Assembly (NCBI GenBank): GCA_947588815.1
Contig: CANQAG010000007.1
Span: 1-64,000, forward strand
Reading direction: 5' to 3'
DNA length: 64,000 nt
Source: an uncultured Bacilli bacterium
Lineage (GTDB): Bacteria; Bacillota_I; Bacilli_A; RFN20; CAG-449
Below, piece after piece: positions 10,332 through 19,900 of this stretch. The translations under genes and the position numbers were made by a program. The notes beneath the pieces are model-generated. The model was not told the origin of the DNA and did no database searches. It saw nothing but the letters and a program-made list of their open reading frames with translations. The first letter of the stretch is position 1. Each line of letters starts with the position of its first letter.

Positions 10332-10910
10332 TTATTTTTTCAAAGCATCGATTGCTCGAGCTTGTTTAGAAACACGATTAAAAGAAAATTCTTTGATTCC
10401 GATTTCGTTAAGTAATTCTTTGATCAATTCTTCGGCACCGGCCATCGAGGTATGTTCCATTTCCAGTTCATAATCGATTTGATTAGAATAGGCATTGCGG
10501 TCTAACGAAAGAAGACCGTCTTTGTAATTCAACTCGATTCTTTCGGTTTGTAAAGAAGCGATGATTTTTAATTGATCGACAGCGATTCCTAAAATTTCAA
10601 GGAAGTTTTTAATCGGTCCTTCAGGAAACACGCCTCGTTTATCAAGAGCGTCGTATTCTCTCCAGGAAATCGTTTGATTTTTTTCAAGTAGACCTTCGCT
10701 CAACGGAGTTTTTAGTGTTAAATTAAATTCTTCGTTTTCACGAATCCGCAAAGCAATACCATTTTTCTTTAAAATACGTGATTCACTGTCAATGTAGAAA
10801 TTGGTTTGGCGTACACGACGATAACGATCGAGATGCAAATGATTGATAACTTTTTCGTAATCTTCTTCCGAAAGTAAGACTTTTGCTTCAATCTCAATAT
10901 TAGAACTCAT
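10332..10910 (-). CDS. CYTH domain protein
   Basis: EIEAKVLL N-terminus characteristic of CYTH/triphosphate tunnel proteins. Confidence 0.85.
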   Translation of the reverse strand: MSSNIEIEAKVLLSEEDYEKVINHLHLDRYRRVRQTNFYIDSESRILKKNGIALRIRENEEFNLTLKTPLSEGLLEKNQTISWREYDALDKRGVFPEGPIKNFLEILGIAVDQLKIIASLQTERIELNYKDGLLSLDRNAYSNQIDYELEMEHTSMAGAEELIKELLNEIGIKEFSFNRVSKQARAIDALKK

Positions 10911-10993
10911 AATGATTCTCCTTGTTTTTATTTATAATTTATCCGCTACTATGATACAATATTTATGTTAATTTTGCTAGAAGGAGATTGCGT

Positions 10994-11770
10994 ATGCGAT
11001 ATTTTATCTTTAGTAAAAACGATAATCGGTCATTAGAAATTAAAAAAATATTGGCTGATAGTTTATTAAAATTAGAATTTGAAGAGGATGAAAGTAATCC
11101 CGAGATTGTTTTTACTATCGGTGGTGATGGGACGATTTTAAGAGCAATTCATAAATATATATATAAATTGGAACAAATATCTTTCGTTGGTATTCATAGT
11201 GGTAAACTCGGTTTTTATTGTGATTATACAATCGATGAAATCGACATTCTCCTCGACGATTTAAAACGACAAGAATATAAAATCGAAAAGATCTATTTGC
11301 TTCAAGCACAAGTGGATAATGAGATTTATTACGGACTTAACGAAATTCGAATTGAAAGTCCCTTTACAACTTTTAGATGCCTTATTAAAATTGATAATCA
11401 GGACTTGGAACATTTTAGAGGCAATGGATTGAATTTTGCCACGACCTTCGGTTCAACGGCTTACAATCGATCATTAGGCGGTCCAATTATCGAAAATAAT
11501 CTTGAATGTATCGTGATGCAAGAAGTCGCGGGAATTAACCATAATATCTATCATTCGCTTAATTCGCCTTTAGTGCTCGATAAAGCGCATCAAATTACAC
11601 TAGAAGGTTCTTTCAAAAGAGCGGTTATCGGTTTTGATCATCGCTATCATGAATTAAATGATGGCGTTAATTCGTTGACGATTTCATTAAGTGAACGATG
11701 TGTTCAGTTTATTCGGATGCGTCAAATCGCTTATTTTGAAAGACTTAAGCGTTCATTTATTACGGATTAG
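10994..11770 (+). CDS. nadK: NAD kinase
   Basis: TIGGDGTILRA and GSTAYNRSLGGP motifs. Confidence 0.93.
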   Translation: MRYFIFSKNDNRSLEIKKILADSLLKLEFEEDESNPEIVFTIGGDGTILRAIHKYIYKLEQISFVGIHSGKLGFYCDYTIDEIDILLDDLKRQEYKIEKIYLLQAQVDNEIYYGLNEIRIESPFTTFRCLIKIDNQDLEHFRGNGLNFATTFGSTAYNRSLGGPIIENNLECIVMQEVAGINHNIYHSLNSPLVLDKAHQITLEGSFKRAVIGFDHRYHELNDGVNSLTISLSERCVQFIRMRQIAYFERLKRSFITD

Positions 11771-11780
11771 GAGAATTTTT

Positions 11781-12116
11781 ATGGAAATTTATTATTATAT
11801 TTTTGGTGTCTTATTAGCGGCAATCATTCTCGGTTGTTGTATCTTTTTGGTAATTAGAAACAAAAAGAAAAACGAAATTAAAGAGCAAGCTAATCTTTAT
11901 GTCGAATTTCTTAAAGTACTTGGTGGACAAGATAATATCGTCGAGGTTGAAGCCAAAGGTTCCAGATTGAATTTGGTGTTAAAAGATTACTCGCTAATGG
12001 ATGAAAGCAAATTGAAAGAACTCGGGGTTTCTTCAATCATTAAAATGACAAAAAAAGTGACATTAGTCATCGGAAATATGGCTGAAGAAATCGCTTGTAA
12101 ATTGAAAGAAAAATAA
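11781..12116 (+). CDS. Membrane-anchored degenerate PTS EIIB-like protein
   Basis: N-terminal TM helix then EIIB(Glc)-like GGQDNI...SRL...LKELGVSSII; start re-set to ATG 11781 (track ORF starts at 11691 inside nadK). Confidence 0.75.
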   Translation: MEIYYYIFGVLLAAIILGCCIFLVIRNKKKNEIKEQANLYVEFLKVLGGQDNIVEVEAKGSRLNLVLKDYSLMDESKLKELGVSSIIKMTKKVTLVIGNMAEEIACKLKEK

Positions 12117-12143
12117 AAATTTCATCGAGAGATGAAATTTTTT
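12115..12143. terminator. Bidirectional terminator
   Basis: AAAAATTTCATC-gaga-GATGAAATTTTTT perfect hairpin between convergent genes. Confidence 0.85.
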
Positions 12144-12483
12144 AATTTTGAGGAGTCGTTTGATACATCGGTCCAGCTGGAGTGACGCTGTTGATATAAG
12201 TCGGAGGATAGTAGGTATTATTTACAGGATAAGGGTAAGGTGGATAGGGCTGATAATAAATCGGTTGTTGATATGGATATGGTTGAGGACCACCATAGTA
12301 ATTTCCACCACCTTTAGGTGGAGCAAACAAACCACCGATTAAAAGACCGCCGACAAAAGGCAATAAAATTCCTCCGACTCGATTAGTTGAATTATCGGTA
12401 TTAGTCATCGGATATGTGGAACGATAGAAATAATTGTTCATTTCCTCGTTTGTCCAGGGATAACGATAGAAATTCTGGGTCAT
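12142..12483 (-). CDS. Small Pro/Tyr-rich protein with central Gly-rich hydrophobic segment
   Basis: MTQNFYRYPWTNEEMNNYFYRS...YPYQQPIYYQPYPPYPYPVN; AGGAGG RBS at 12491-12496 (minus) supports start at 12483. Confidence 0.6.
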   Translation of the reverse strand: MTQNFYRYPWTNEEMNNYFYRSTYPMTNTDNSTNRVGGILLPFVGGLLIGGLFAPPKGGGNYYGGPQPYPYQQPIYYQPYPPYPYPVNNTYYPPTYINSVTPAGPMYQTTPQN

Positions 12484-12485
12484 AT

Positions 12486-12518
12486 AAAAACCTCCTAGAC
12501 TTAGTCTATGAGGTTTTT
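12486..12518 (-). promoter_or_regulatory. Hairpin between maf and the Tyr/Pro-rich gene; sequesters the downstream RBS
   Basis: Minus strand AAAAACCTC-A-TAGAC-taa-GTCTA-G-GAGGTTTTT immediately before ATG. Confidence 0.6.
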
Positions 12519-13069
12519 TAGGCATTTTTTAGGCGAATACCTATTTTAAGTAAATCTTCTTTAAGTTCTTCAAGCGGAAGGCCGACAACATTGGTGTAAC
12601 TACCTTCAATTTTGGCAATCAAATTAAATCCGTCTTGAATTCCGTAGGCACCGGCTTTATCAAGAGGCAATCCGGTAGCGACATATTCATCAATCAAAGA
12701 CTGAGATAATGAGTTGAAATAAACATCGGTTACGACCTTCTTAGTAATCTGCATTTTAGTATCTTCACACAATATCGTATAATAAGTAATCACTTGATGC
12801 TTGCGTGATGATATAATATTTAAAATTCTTTTAGCATCTTCATTGTCCTTAGGCTTTCCAATCGCTTGATTATCAAGCATCACGATAGTATCGGCGGCAA
12901 TGATTAAATCATGAGGATGATTCTTGCTAATTTCTTGTGCCTTTAAAAGCGATAACTTATCTAAAGGTAAACCATTTTCATCGATCAAAGAAGGCATCAC
13001 TTCAAATTCATCGATCAATTCCTTTAATAATTGATACCTTCGTGGCGATTTAGAGGCTAAGATAATCAT
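12518..13069 (-). CDS. maf: Maf family nucleotide pyrophosphatase
   Basis: LASKSPRRYQLL N-terminal motif, AADTIV motif. Confidence 0.95.
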   Translation of the reverse strand: MIILASKSPRRYQLLKELIDEFEVMPSLIDENGLPLDKLSLLKAQEISKNHPHDLIIAADTIVMLDNQAIGKPKDNEDAKRILNIISSRKHQVITYYTILCEDTKMQITKKVVTDVYFNSLSQSLIDEYVATGLPLDKAGAYGIQDGFNLIAKIEGSYTNVVGLPLEELKEDLLKIGIRLKNA

Positions 13070-14763
13070 TTTGTCGCCTCAACGCGATTCATGATAATGG
13101 GGATAATCATCGGATGTCTTCTAGTGTGAATATAAAGGTAACGAAGAAGTGTATTTCTGATCGTGTTTTTTATTTCTCCAAAAGTGACTTTATTTGTTTC
13201 CATCAACTGATTCAACTCGCGTTCGACTTCTTCTCCGGCACGTTTTAACAATGTGGCGGAACTACTGTCCAAAGACAAAAAACCTTTTGAAATTACATGA
13301 GGTTTTTTCACTATTGAATTGTTTCTAGAATCGATTGCAACAAAGATAGCGACCATACCGTCATTCGATAGAACATTCCTATCGCGAATCACAGCGGTAG
13401 AAAGACCAGTGATGTCTTTTCCATCGATATAAATATCATCGGTTTGAATGCGTCGTCCTTCAGTTATTTGATGATTTTTTAAGATCAAGGTATCACCATT
13501 AGCTAAAACGAAGGTATGATCTTTCGGTATGCCTAATGTTTGCGCTAATTCAGCATGGAGACGCAACATACGATATTCGCCATGTGCCGGCATGAAGTAA
13601 CGCGGTTTAAATAATTTAAGCATCAAGCGTAGTTCTTGTTTGGAAGGATGGCCAGAGGCATGTAAATTCGAAAAAATCGAATTGGTTAAGACATTGGCAC
13701 CAATCCTAGTCAGTTGATTTACGACACGATTTATTGAGGCCGTATTGCCCGGAATCGGTGAGGAAGAAAAAACGACAGTATCGCCCGGCATTATTTTGAT
13801 AAAGTTATGTTCACCATTAGCAATTCGCGATAAGGCCGCCATCGATTCACCTTGAGAACCGGTACAAAGAATTACTAGTTCTTCATTTTTGATATTTTTA
13901 ATTTGATCGGCCGAGACGATGGCACTATCGGGAATGTGAATATAACCATATTGACGTGCCATGGTAATGGTTGATTCCATCGACCGTCCTAAAATAATTA
14001 TTTTGCGCTTGTAAGTAACGCACGCTTCGACGATTTGTTGAATGCGGGAAATATTGCTGGAGAAGGTTGAAATCACTAAGCGTCCAGTAGCTTTCGCAAA
14101 TATTTCATTAATTGAATTGATTACTGATTTTTCTGATTGAGTGTAGCCTTCTTTTTCGGCGTTAGTCGAATCTGAAAGCAATAAATCGACGCCTTCTTCT
14201 CCAAGACGCGCAATTTTCGACAAGGAAATATCGGCTCCGATTGGGGTCAAATCGATTTTAAAATCACCGGTGGTAACAATTCGACCTTGCAAGGTGTCGA
14301 CGCAAATACCATAGGAATCGGGAATGGAGTGAGTCACATGAAAAAATTGAACTTTAAACGTTCCTACTTCAATATTGGATGATTCATCATATTCGACGAT
14401 TGTTACTCGTTCTTTAATATTATTTTCTTGCAGTTTATGTCTAATCATCGCTGCCGCTAATTTTGGCGCGTAGATTATAGGAACGTAGACTGTTTGAATT
14501 AAGAAAGGAATGCCCCCAATATGATCTTCGTGTCCGTGAGTAATAAATAAAGCTTTGATTTTACTTCTGACATTCTTTAAGTGAGTATAATCAGGAATCA
14601 CATAGTTGACGCCGAGAATATTTTCTTCGGGAAACATAACTCCGGCGTCGATGATAATTAAATTATTTTCATCTTCAATACAATAAGTGTTCTTTCCGAC
14701 TTCGCCTAAACCACCCAAAGCATAAACCGAAACAGGCGAAATGGGTTTTTGCATATTCATCAA
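13066..14763 (-). CDS. rnj: Ribonuclease J
   Basis: Metallo-beta-lactamase THGHEDHIGG motif, beta-CASP and RNase J length. Confidence 0.96.
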   Translation of the reverse strand: MMNMQKPISPVSVYALGGLGEVGKNTYCIEDENNLIIIDAGVMFPEENILGVNYVIPDYTHLKNVRSKIKALFITHGHEDHIGGIPFLIQTVYVPIIYAPKLAAAMIRHKLQENNIKERVTIVEYDESSNIEVGTFKVQFFHVTHSIPDSYGICVDTLQGRIVTTGDFKIDLTPIGADISLSKIARLGEEGVDLLLSDSTNAEKEGYTQSEKSVINSINEIFAKATGRLVISTFSSNISRIQQIVEACVTYKRKIIILGRSMESTITMARQYGYIHIPDSAIVSADQIKNIKNEELVILCTGSQGESMAALSRIANGEHNFIKIMPGDTVVFSSSPIPGNTASINRVVNQLTRIGANVLTNSIFSNLHASGHPSKQELRLMLKLFKPRYFMPAHGEYRMLRLHAELAQTLGIPKDHTFVLANGDTLILKNHQITEGRRIQTDDIYIDGKDITGLSTAVIRDRNVLSNDGMVAIFVAIDSRNNSIVKKPHVISKGFLSLDSSSATLLKRAGEEVERELNQLMETNKVTFGEIKNTIRNTLLRYLYIHTRRHPMIIPIIMNRVEATK

Positions 14764-14948
14764 TAATCATCTCCATATATTTTCTATCAATATTGCTATA
14801 ACTCTAAAATCGATTGTTATTATAAAACGAAATAAATAAATTGTAAAGCAAAATGACGACTACTTTTTGTTAAAATATTTCATACGTTAAATGACAAGTT
14901 AAAATTTAATTATTATTATTTTAGACATAATTAAAAAAATTAGACGTC

Positions 14949-15488
14949 TTAAATCAATACGGCGTTATCTTTACGTTTAAAACGATCGTTACGATCAATG
15001 CGATCATAATACAAAATTCCATCCAAATGATCGATCTCGTGTTGTAAAACGATCGCATCATACCCTTTAGCGTCGATTTCGATTTGCTTATCTTGAAGTA
15101 AATCGTAAGCACTCACTTTGATTTTATAGGACCGATACACATAGCCTTTGTGATCGTCGGGAACCGAAAGACATCCTTCTCCATTGCTTAAAGCAACCTC
15201 TTTGAGTGAGTTTTGTATAATTTTCGGATTGACTAAACAATATTCGATTTTTTTATCATCGTAGCTGTATGAAATGGCGATCATTCTTTTGTTAATTCCA
15301 ACTTGGGGCGCCGCAAGTCCGACACCGGAACGGATTTTGTGTTTTTCACAATATTCTTCATTTGAGGATTTCCGCAAATAATCAAGCATTTCAAGCAAAA
15401 CCTTTTTCTCATCTTCTTTTAAAGGAAGATCACAAGGGAAAGATTTTTTTCGCAACGATTTTACTTTATCGGTAACAATTTTAAGCAT
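14949..15488 (-). CDS. def: Peptide deformylase
   Basis: GVGLAAPQVG, EGCLSVP and QHEIDHLDG motifs. Confidence 0.97.
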   Translation of the reverse strand: MLKIVTDKVKSLRKKSFPCDLPLKEDEKKVLLEMLDYLRKSSNEEYCEKHKIRSGVGLAAPQVGINKRMIAISYSYDDKKIEYCLVNPKIIQNSLKEVALSNGEGCLSVPDDHKGYVYRSYKIKVSAYDLLQDKQIEIDAKGYDAIVLQHEIDHLDGILYYDRIDRNDRFKRKDNAVLI

Positions 15489-15574
15489 CGTAATTACCTC
15501 TTCTATCTAAGTTTAAAAAATCTTGCTCCCTTTGTCAAAACAAAAACTATTCTTTCTTTTTATAAAATAAAAGA

Positions 15575-15595
15575 AGCGGGTTTTAGTAACCCGCT
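15575..15595. terminator. Hairpin terminator overlapping the stop codon of the YjcZ-like gene
   Basis: AGCGGGTT-ttagt-AACCCGCT with T-rich tail on the minus strand. Confidence 0.7.
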
Positions 15596-15795
15596 CCTTG
15601 GCATCCACAGCCACATCCGTTTGATCCTAGAAATGTTTGTCCTTGATTGCTGGAACAACCGCAACCGATGATGACTAAAAGTATGAAGAGAACAAGGATG
15701 ATGGCAAAGACTCCACCCCAGCCGTTACTAGAACCGGAAGAAGGATACGCATATCCGCCTTGTGGATAACCGTAATTTTGACCGTAATAGTACAT
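15583..15795 (-). CDS. YjcZ-like small Gly/Tyr/Cys-rich membrane protein
   Basis: GWGGVFAIILVLFILLVIIGCGC resembles sporulation YjcZ/SscA micro-proteins. Confidence 0.6.
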   Translation of the reverse strand: MYYYGQNYGYPQGGYAYPSSGSSNGWGGVFAIILVLFILLVIIGCGCSSNQGQTFLGSNGCGCGCQGAGY

Positions 15796-15924
15796 AGAGC
15801 ACCTCCTAACTAGTCTATTGTATGAGAATTATTTTTAAATGTCTCAAAATTTACAAATTTGATATTTTTCTACAGGGTTAGTTTACTTTTAACTAACATA
15901 TCATATTCTATAAAGGTGATTGAA

Positions 15925-16293
15925 ATGAATAAATTTGAAGAATTTAAAGCATTCGCCCATACAAAACCCTTTTTAAAGGAACGTGTAAGTCGCCATGAAA
16001 CAACATGGCAAGAGTTATACGAAAGATACGACATTTATGGAGAAGATGATGAAGTTTTTAAAGAAAAACCACCTGAGGATACTTCTTCTAAAAAAGAAGA
16101 AAAAGACACTAAAGATGGTGGTTTAGGCTCTCTTTTCGATGTCATCGCTTCATTTGATGCCGATAAAATCAGCGAAGGGTTGAATGGTATGAAAAAAATT
16201 CTCAATGTACTAGCGGAAGTCACCGCTTCTGATGAACCAAGCGTGATGTCTAAAAGAAAAATGACGCGACCGTATTCGAGGGATGATGATTAA
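15925..16293 (+). CDS. ylbD: YlbD-like protein
   Basis: MNKFEEFKAFAHTKPFLKERV...TWQELYERYDIYGEDD; gene order ylbD-ylbE-ylbF. Confidence 0.75.
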   Translation: MNKFEEFKAFAHTKPFLKERVSRHETTWQELYERYDIYGEDDEVFKEKPPEDTSSKKEEKDTKDGGLGSLFDVIASFDADKISEGLNGMKKILNVLAEVTASDEPSVMSKRKMTRPYSRDDD

Positions 16294-16502
16294 TGAGAAG
16301 TGAGATTATAATGGCATTAGATAAAGATGTTGATTATTACGTTTTCATGAGAGAAAACCCCAAGTGGTATCGGATCTTAAGCCGCGATCCGACTCAGTTG
16401 AAAGCTTTTTTTGAAGAATACAAATTAGTTCGTAGGAAACGCGTCGTCGATCGCATCGAAGATATTTCGATGATGGTCAATTTGGCAAAAGAATTAATGT
16501 AA
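16293..16502 (+). CDS. ylbE: YlbE-like protein
   Basis: MRENPKWYRILSRDP motif; gene order; likely ATG at 16311. Confidence 0.75.
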   Translation: MRSEIIMALDKDVDYYVFMRENPKWYRILSRDPTQLKAFFEEYKLVRRKRVVDRIEDISMMVNLAKELM

Positions 16503-16532
16503 TAAAATCGAGGATTATGATATACTTTAAAT

Positions 16533-16886
16533 ATGCAACAAGATGATTTAGAGAATAGAATCGAAGCGATAGCACACGAAATAAAAAACATGAATGAAAG
16601 AAAAAAACTTGTGGAACTTTCCGCTAAAATGGAAAATGATCCGGAAGTGATAAAACTTTCATTAATTTTTCAAAATACCCAAGAAAATTATAATTTTGCC
16701 TTAAAGCATTTTAAAGAGGATAGCGAAGAAGTAAAAAAAGCCCAAAAGAGCCTTTACGAAGCTAAAAAGAATCTAGATGAACATCCGTTAGTAAAAGAGT
16801 ACAACGCTTATTATCTCGCGGCAAACGAGCCTTTAAGATATTTAGAACTAAACTTGATTTATAAATTGAATTCAAAGAAATTATGA
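16533..16886 (+). CDS. ylbF: YlbF/YmcA family protein
   Basis: Helical YlbF-like sequence and synteny. Confidence 0.75.
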   Translation: MQQDDLENRIEAIAHEIKNMNERKKLVELSAKMENDPEVIKLSLIFQNTQENYNFALKHFKEDSEEVKKAQKSLYEAKKNLDEHPLVKEYNAYYLAANEPLRYLELNLIYKLNSKKL

Positions 16887-16907
16887 AATACTTCTCGTGA
16901 AGTATTT
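16886..16907. terminator. Bidirectional terminator between ylbF and the GH81 gene
   Basis: AAATACTTC-tcgt-GAAGTATTT perfect hairpin between convergent genes. Confidence 0.75.
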
Positions 16908-19900
16908 TTATTTTACAAAAGTGAAACTACTGACGATGAGTGCTTGAGAGACCACTATTTTAAGATTGTGTTTGCCATAAAAATGCAAGGCCTTACCACT
17001 CACATTGACATTATCGTCTTTAGGAATTTCTAGAATATCGATAAGGGATCCTTTATCATCAAAAAGTTTGATATATAAAACTTCATCGGTAGGATTGATA
17101 ACATTTAATGCTAAATGATAAGACGCCTCTTCTTTAAAATACAGGCAGAAAGAATATGATATATTTCCGTTATCATTTTGACTTGTTTGGGCTTCAGTAA
17201 ATAATATTGTGCTTTCGGCATCTAGTCTTTCGTGGATTGTTGTTGATTTATATGGATCGACTCGACATATAGTGTGAGGTGCGACAGTGATGGTCGAGAT
17301 TGCATTTCCATCCTTATAAAATGTTACATCTTTTTTTGTAGATGATAAGTTGTTAATAATTGAAATAGTCTCATTATCTATTGTATAAGTCGATGATGGT
17401 AATCCGCTAGAATAGATTTCATTAGATCTAGTGCCTAGGGATTTAAAAGCGTGAATCAAGTAATAGACATTGAATAATTCAGTGGAATTTTGAATCTCGT
17501 CTAATCTTGTTTGGAGTCGCTCTAAGGCGCTATCAGGATCAAAAAGGGCAAGAATTACCCAATAGATATGCTGATAACCATCTTCGGCTTGATGTCCGGT
17601 CCAATTTTCTTCTTCTTTGATGTAATCTTCATAAAGCGAAGCCAATTTTTCTTTTTCAGTTTCTCCAAGAGCGTAAGAACTTAAATATTCACCTCCGGGC
17701 AAAAGGTGAATTCCGTAAATGTAAGTAGGATCACCGTTGAAGAAAGTGCCATAGAAATTACTTCCGCCGTAAATTTGACCGACGCCGTGATAAGGATAAT
17801 CATCGCTGTAAGAGTCCTCATCATAGTTAAACCAGTATTGTTTAATGCTTGATAACTCTGTGACATAACAGTATATCGCAGCATCTTGCATTTCTTGATT
17901 GTCGGTCACTTGACTGTAAAGATAGGCGGCTTGATATGAATTCAAAGCCTCGGAAGCCGATTCTTGATTGTTGCCACCATCTGAATCGGCATAACCTCCG
18001 GCCCAAGAATGACCAGCATAATAATCAAAATTGCGGAAATCACAAAAAGTTGATGTATCATCGGTGTAGTTGAGATAATCGAGAATTAAAAAATCCGCCA
18101 TCGACTGATAATCTTGCTTGAAAGTTTCATCAAAACTGAAGCATACCATCGTAGCAAAAGCAAAATACCCATACGTGAAATGATGATCGGCAATCGCGGT
18201 ATTGGCGCCAAATTCACTGGCGCGATAATATAAAGTCCCCCATTCATTGTCGTAATAAAAATAATATCGATCGTTTGGCCCAGAATAAGTATACCAATCA
18301 CTTAAGATGTTCTTGAGACGTTCTAAATATTGATCTCTTAAATCGATATAACCTAAATTATCGGCAATTAAGATACCATTAGCTAACGGATGTAAACTTT
18401 TACCTTGCCAATAGGCATCTTCTCCTAAAAGATTGTTTTGAGTATCGCGTAAAAGCTTTTCAAGATATTGGCACATAATGTCTTTTGAATATGTCGTATC
18501 GAAGGGTTCGTCGGGAATTGCCGCGATTCCGTAAAATTGATCTTCGGTCACAAATGAACTACCTTCAACTATATGAAGATCACCGCGGACCGATTTATAA
18601 AAAATGTCAGAGTACAAAGTGGTGGCTTTTTTTCTTTGATGTGGCAACATCACTACTTTTGATTCTTGATGCAAGTCGCTTTGAAAATAATCGTGATAAT
18701 AATAAGTGGTAGTCACTTTAGAAGTGTCATCTACTTTGTAATTGACGGTGCTTCTTAAAATGGCATCCAATGAAGATCGATAATAACTTTCAATATCACT
18801 GCCACTTTCTAATGGACATATCGACAAATAATTATTTTGAAGGTCAATTGAAAGTCCACCTTCTTCACGGGTAAAAGTAGCCATTTTGGAAGTAGAAATC
18901 AAATATTGGCGGTCTTCGTAAACTTCTTGTTGCACCCCATTGTTATTTTTATAACCAGTTAGAGAAGAAAGGGAGATAACAGCGTATAAAGTTTCAACGC
19001 TTTCGTCATTATTAATGATTCTTGTTCCATCGCTGACGATAGCATCATCTTTGAAAGTGATTTTTGCTTTTTTATCTGCAAAAAAGGAACTGATAAAAGG
19101 CGAGCCTTGTGAAAAATAATTGACCATTTTATCGGCAGTGGTATCTGAAAAAGAAACTCCGAAAGTCATATCCGAATCATCAATTAAAGAAGTGGAAGTT
19201 TCTTGAAGTTCGCAATTTGGAAATAGCGTCAAATCGATTGTATTTGTGACCGTTTGACTACGATTGTAAGTCGTCTCGAAATAACCTTCGCCGGGATAAG
19301 AGATTCCTAATCCGTTTGAAGTATATTTTACTCTTAAAGGATATAAGTACATCGCATGGCCGAAATTGTTGATCAACAATGATTGATAAATTCCGTTTGA
19401 TGGAACGGCTCCGTCTTTTTGACGATCGTCGTAAGCGATGTAACGGGCAGTAGGGAAGTAAATGTCATCTTTGGCGTAACTGCCTTTCCCTAAAGTTGTA
19501 GTTGAGATTGTTGGAAGATCTTTGATATTGAAAGAATATGGTTTTGTCAAAGGATTGATTGAATGGACGACGATACTTTCCAAGCGATGGCGATACATGG
19601 AATTTTTTGAATACTCCGTAATTTTAATAAAACGGGTATTGCAAGAAAGACTGACATTTTGTAAAGCCGTGGATCCATGCAGTTCTCGATAACGCAAAGT
19701 ATATTTGATACCATCTTCCGATACTTCGATATCGTAAATTTTTCCGTAGTTGGTTTCAAACAAAAGGTCGATTTCACCGACATCTTTAACGCTTCCAAGA
19801 TCGATAATCAAACTATCTTGTTGCTCGTCTCGATAATCGCTAGCCCAAAAATTTCCGTAGTTGTTTTTGGCAAGTTCCGGACGATGTTCTTCTTTAAATG

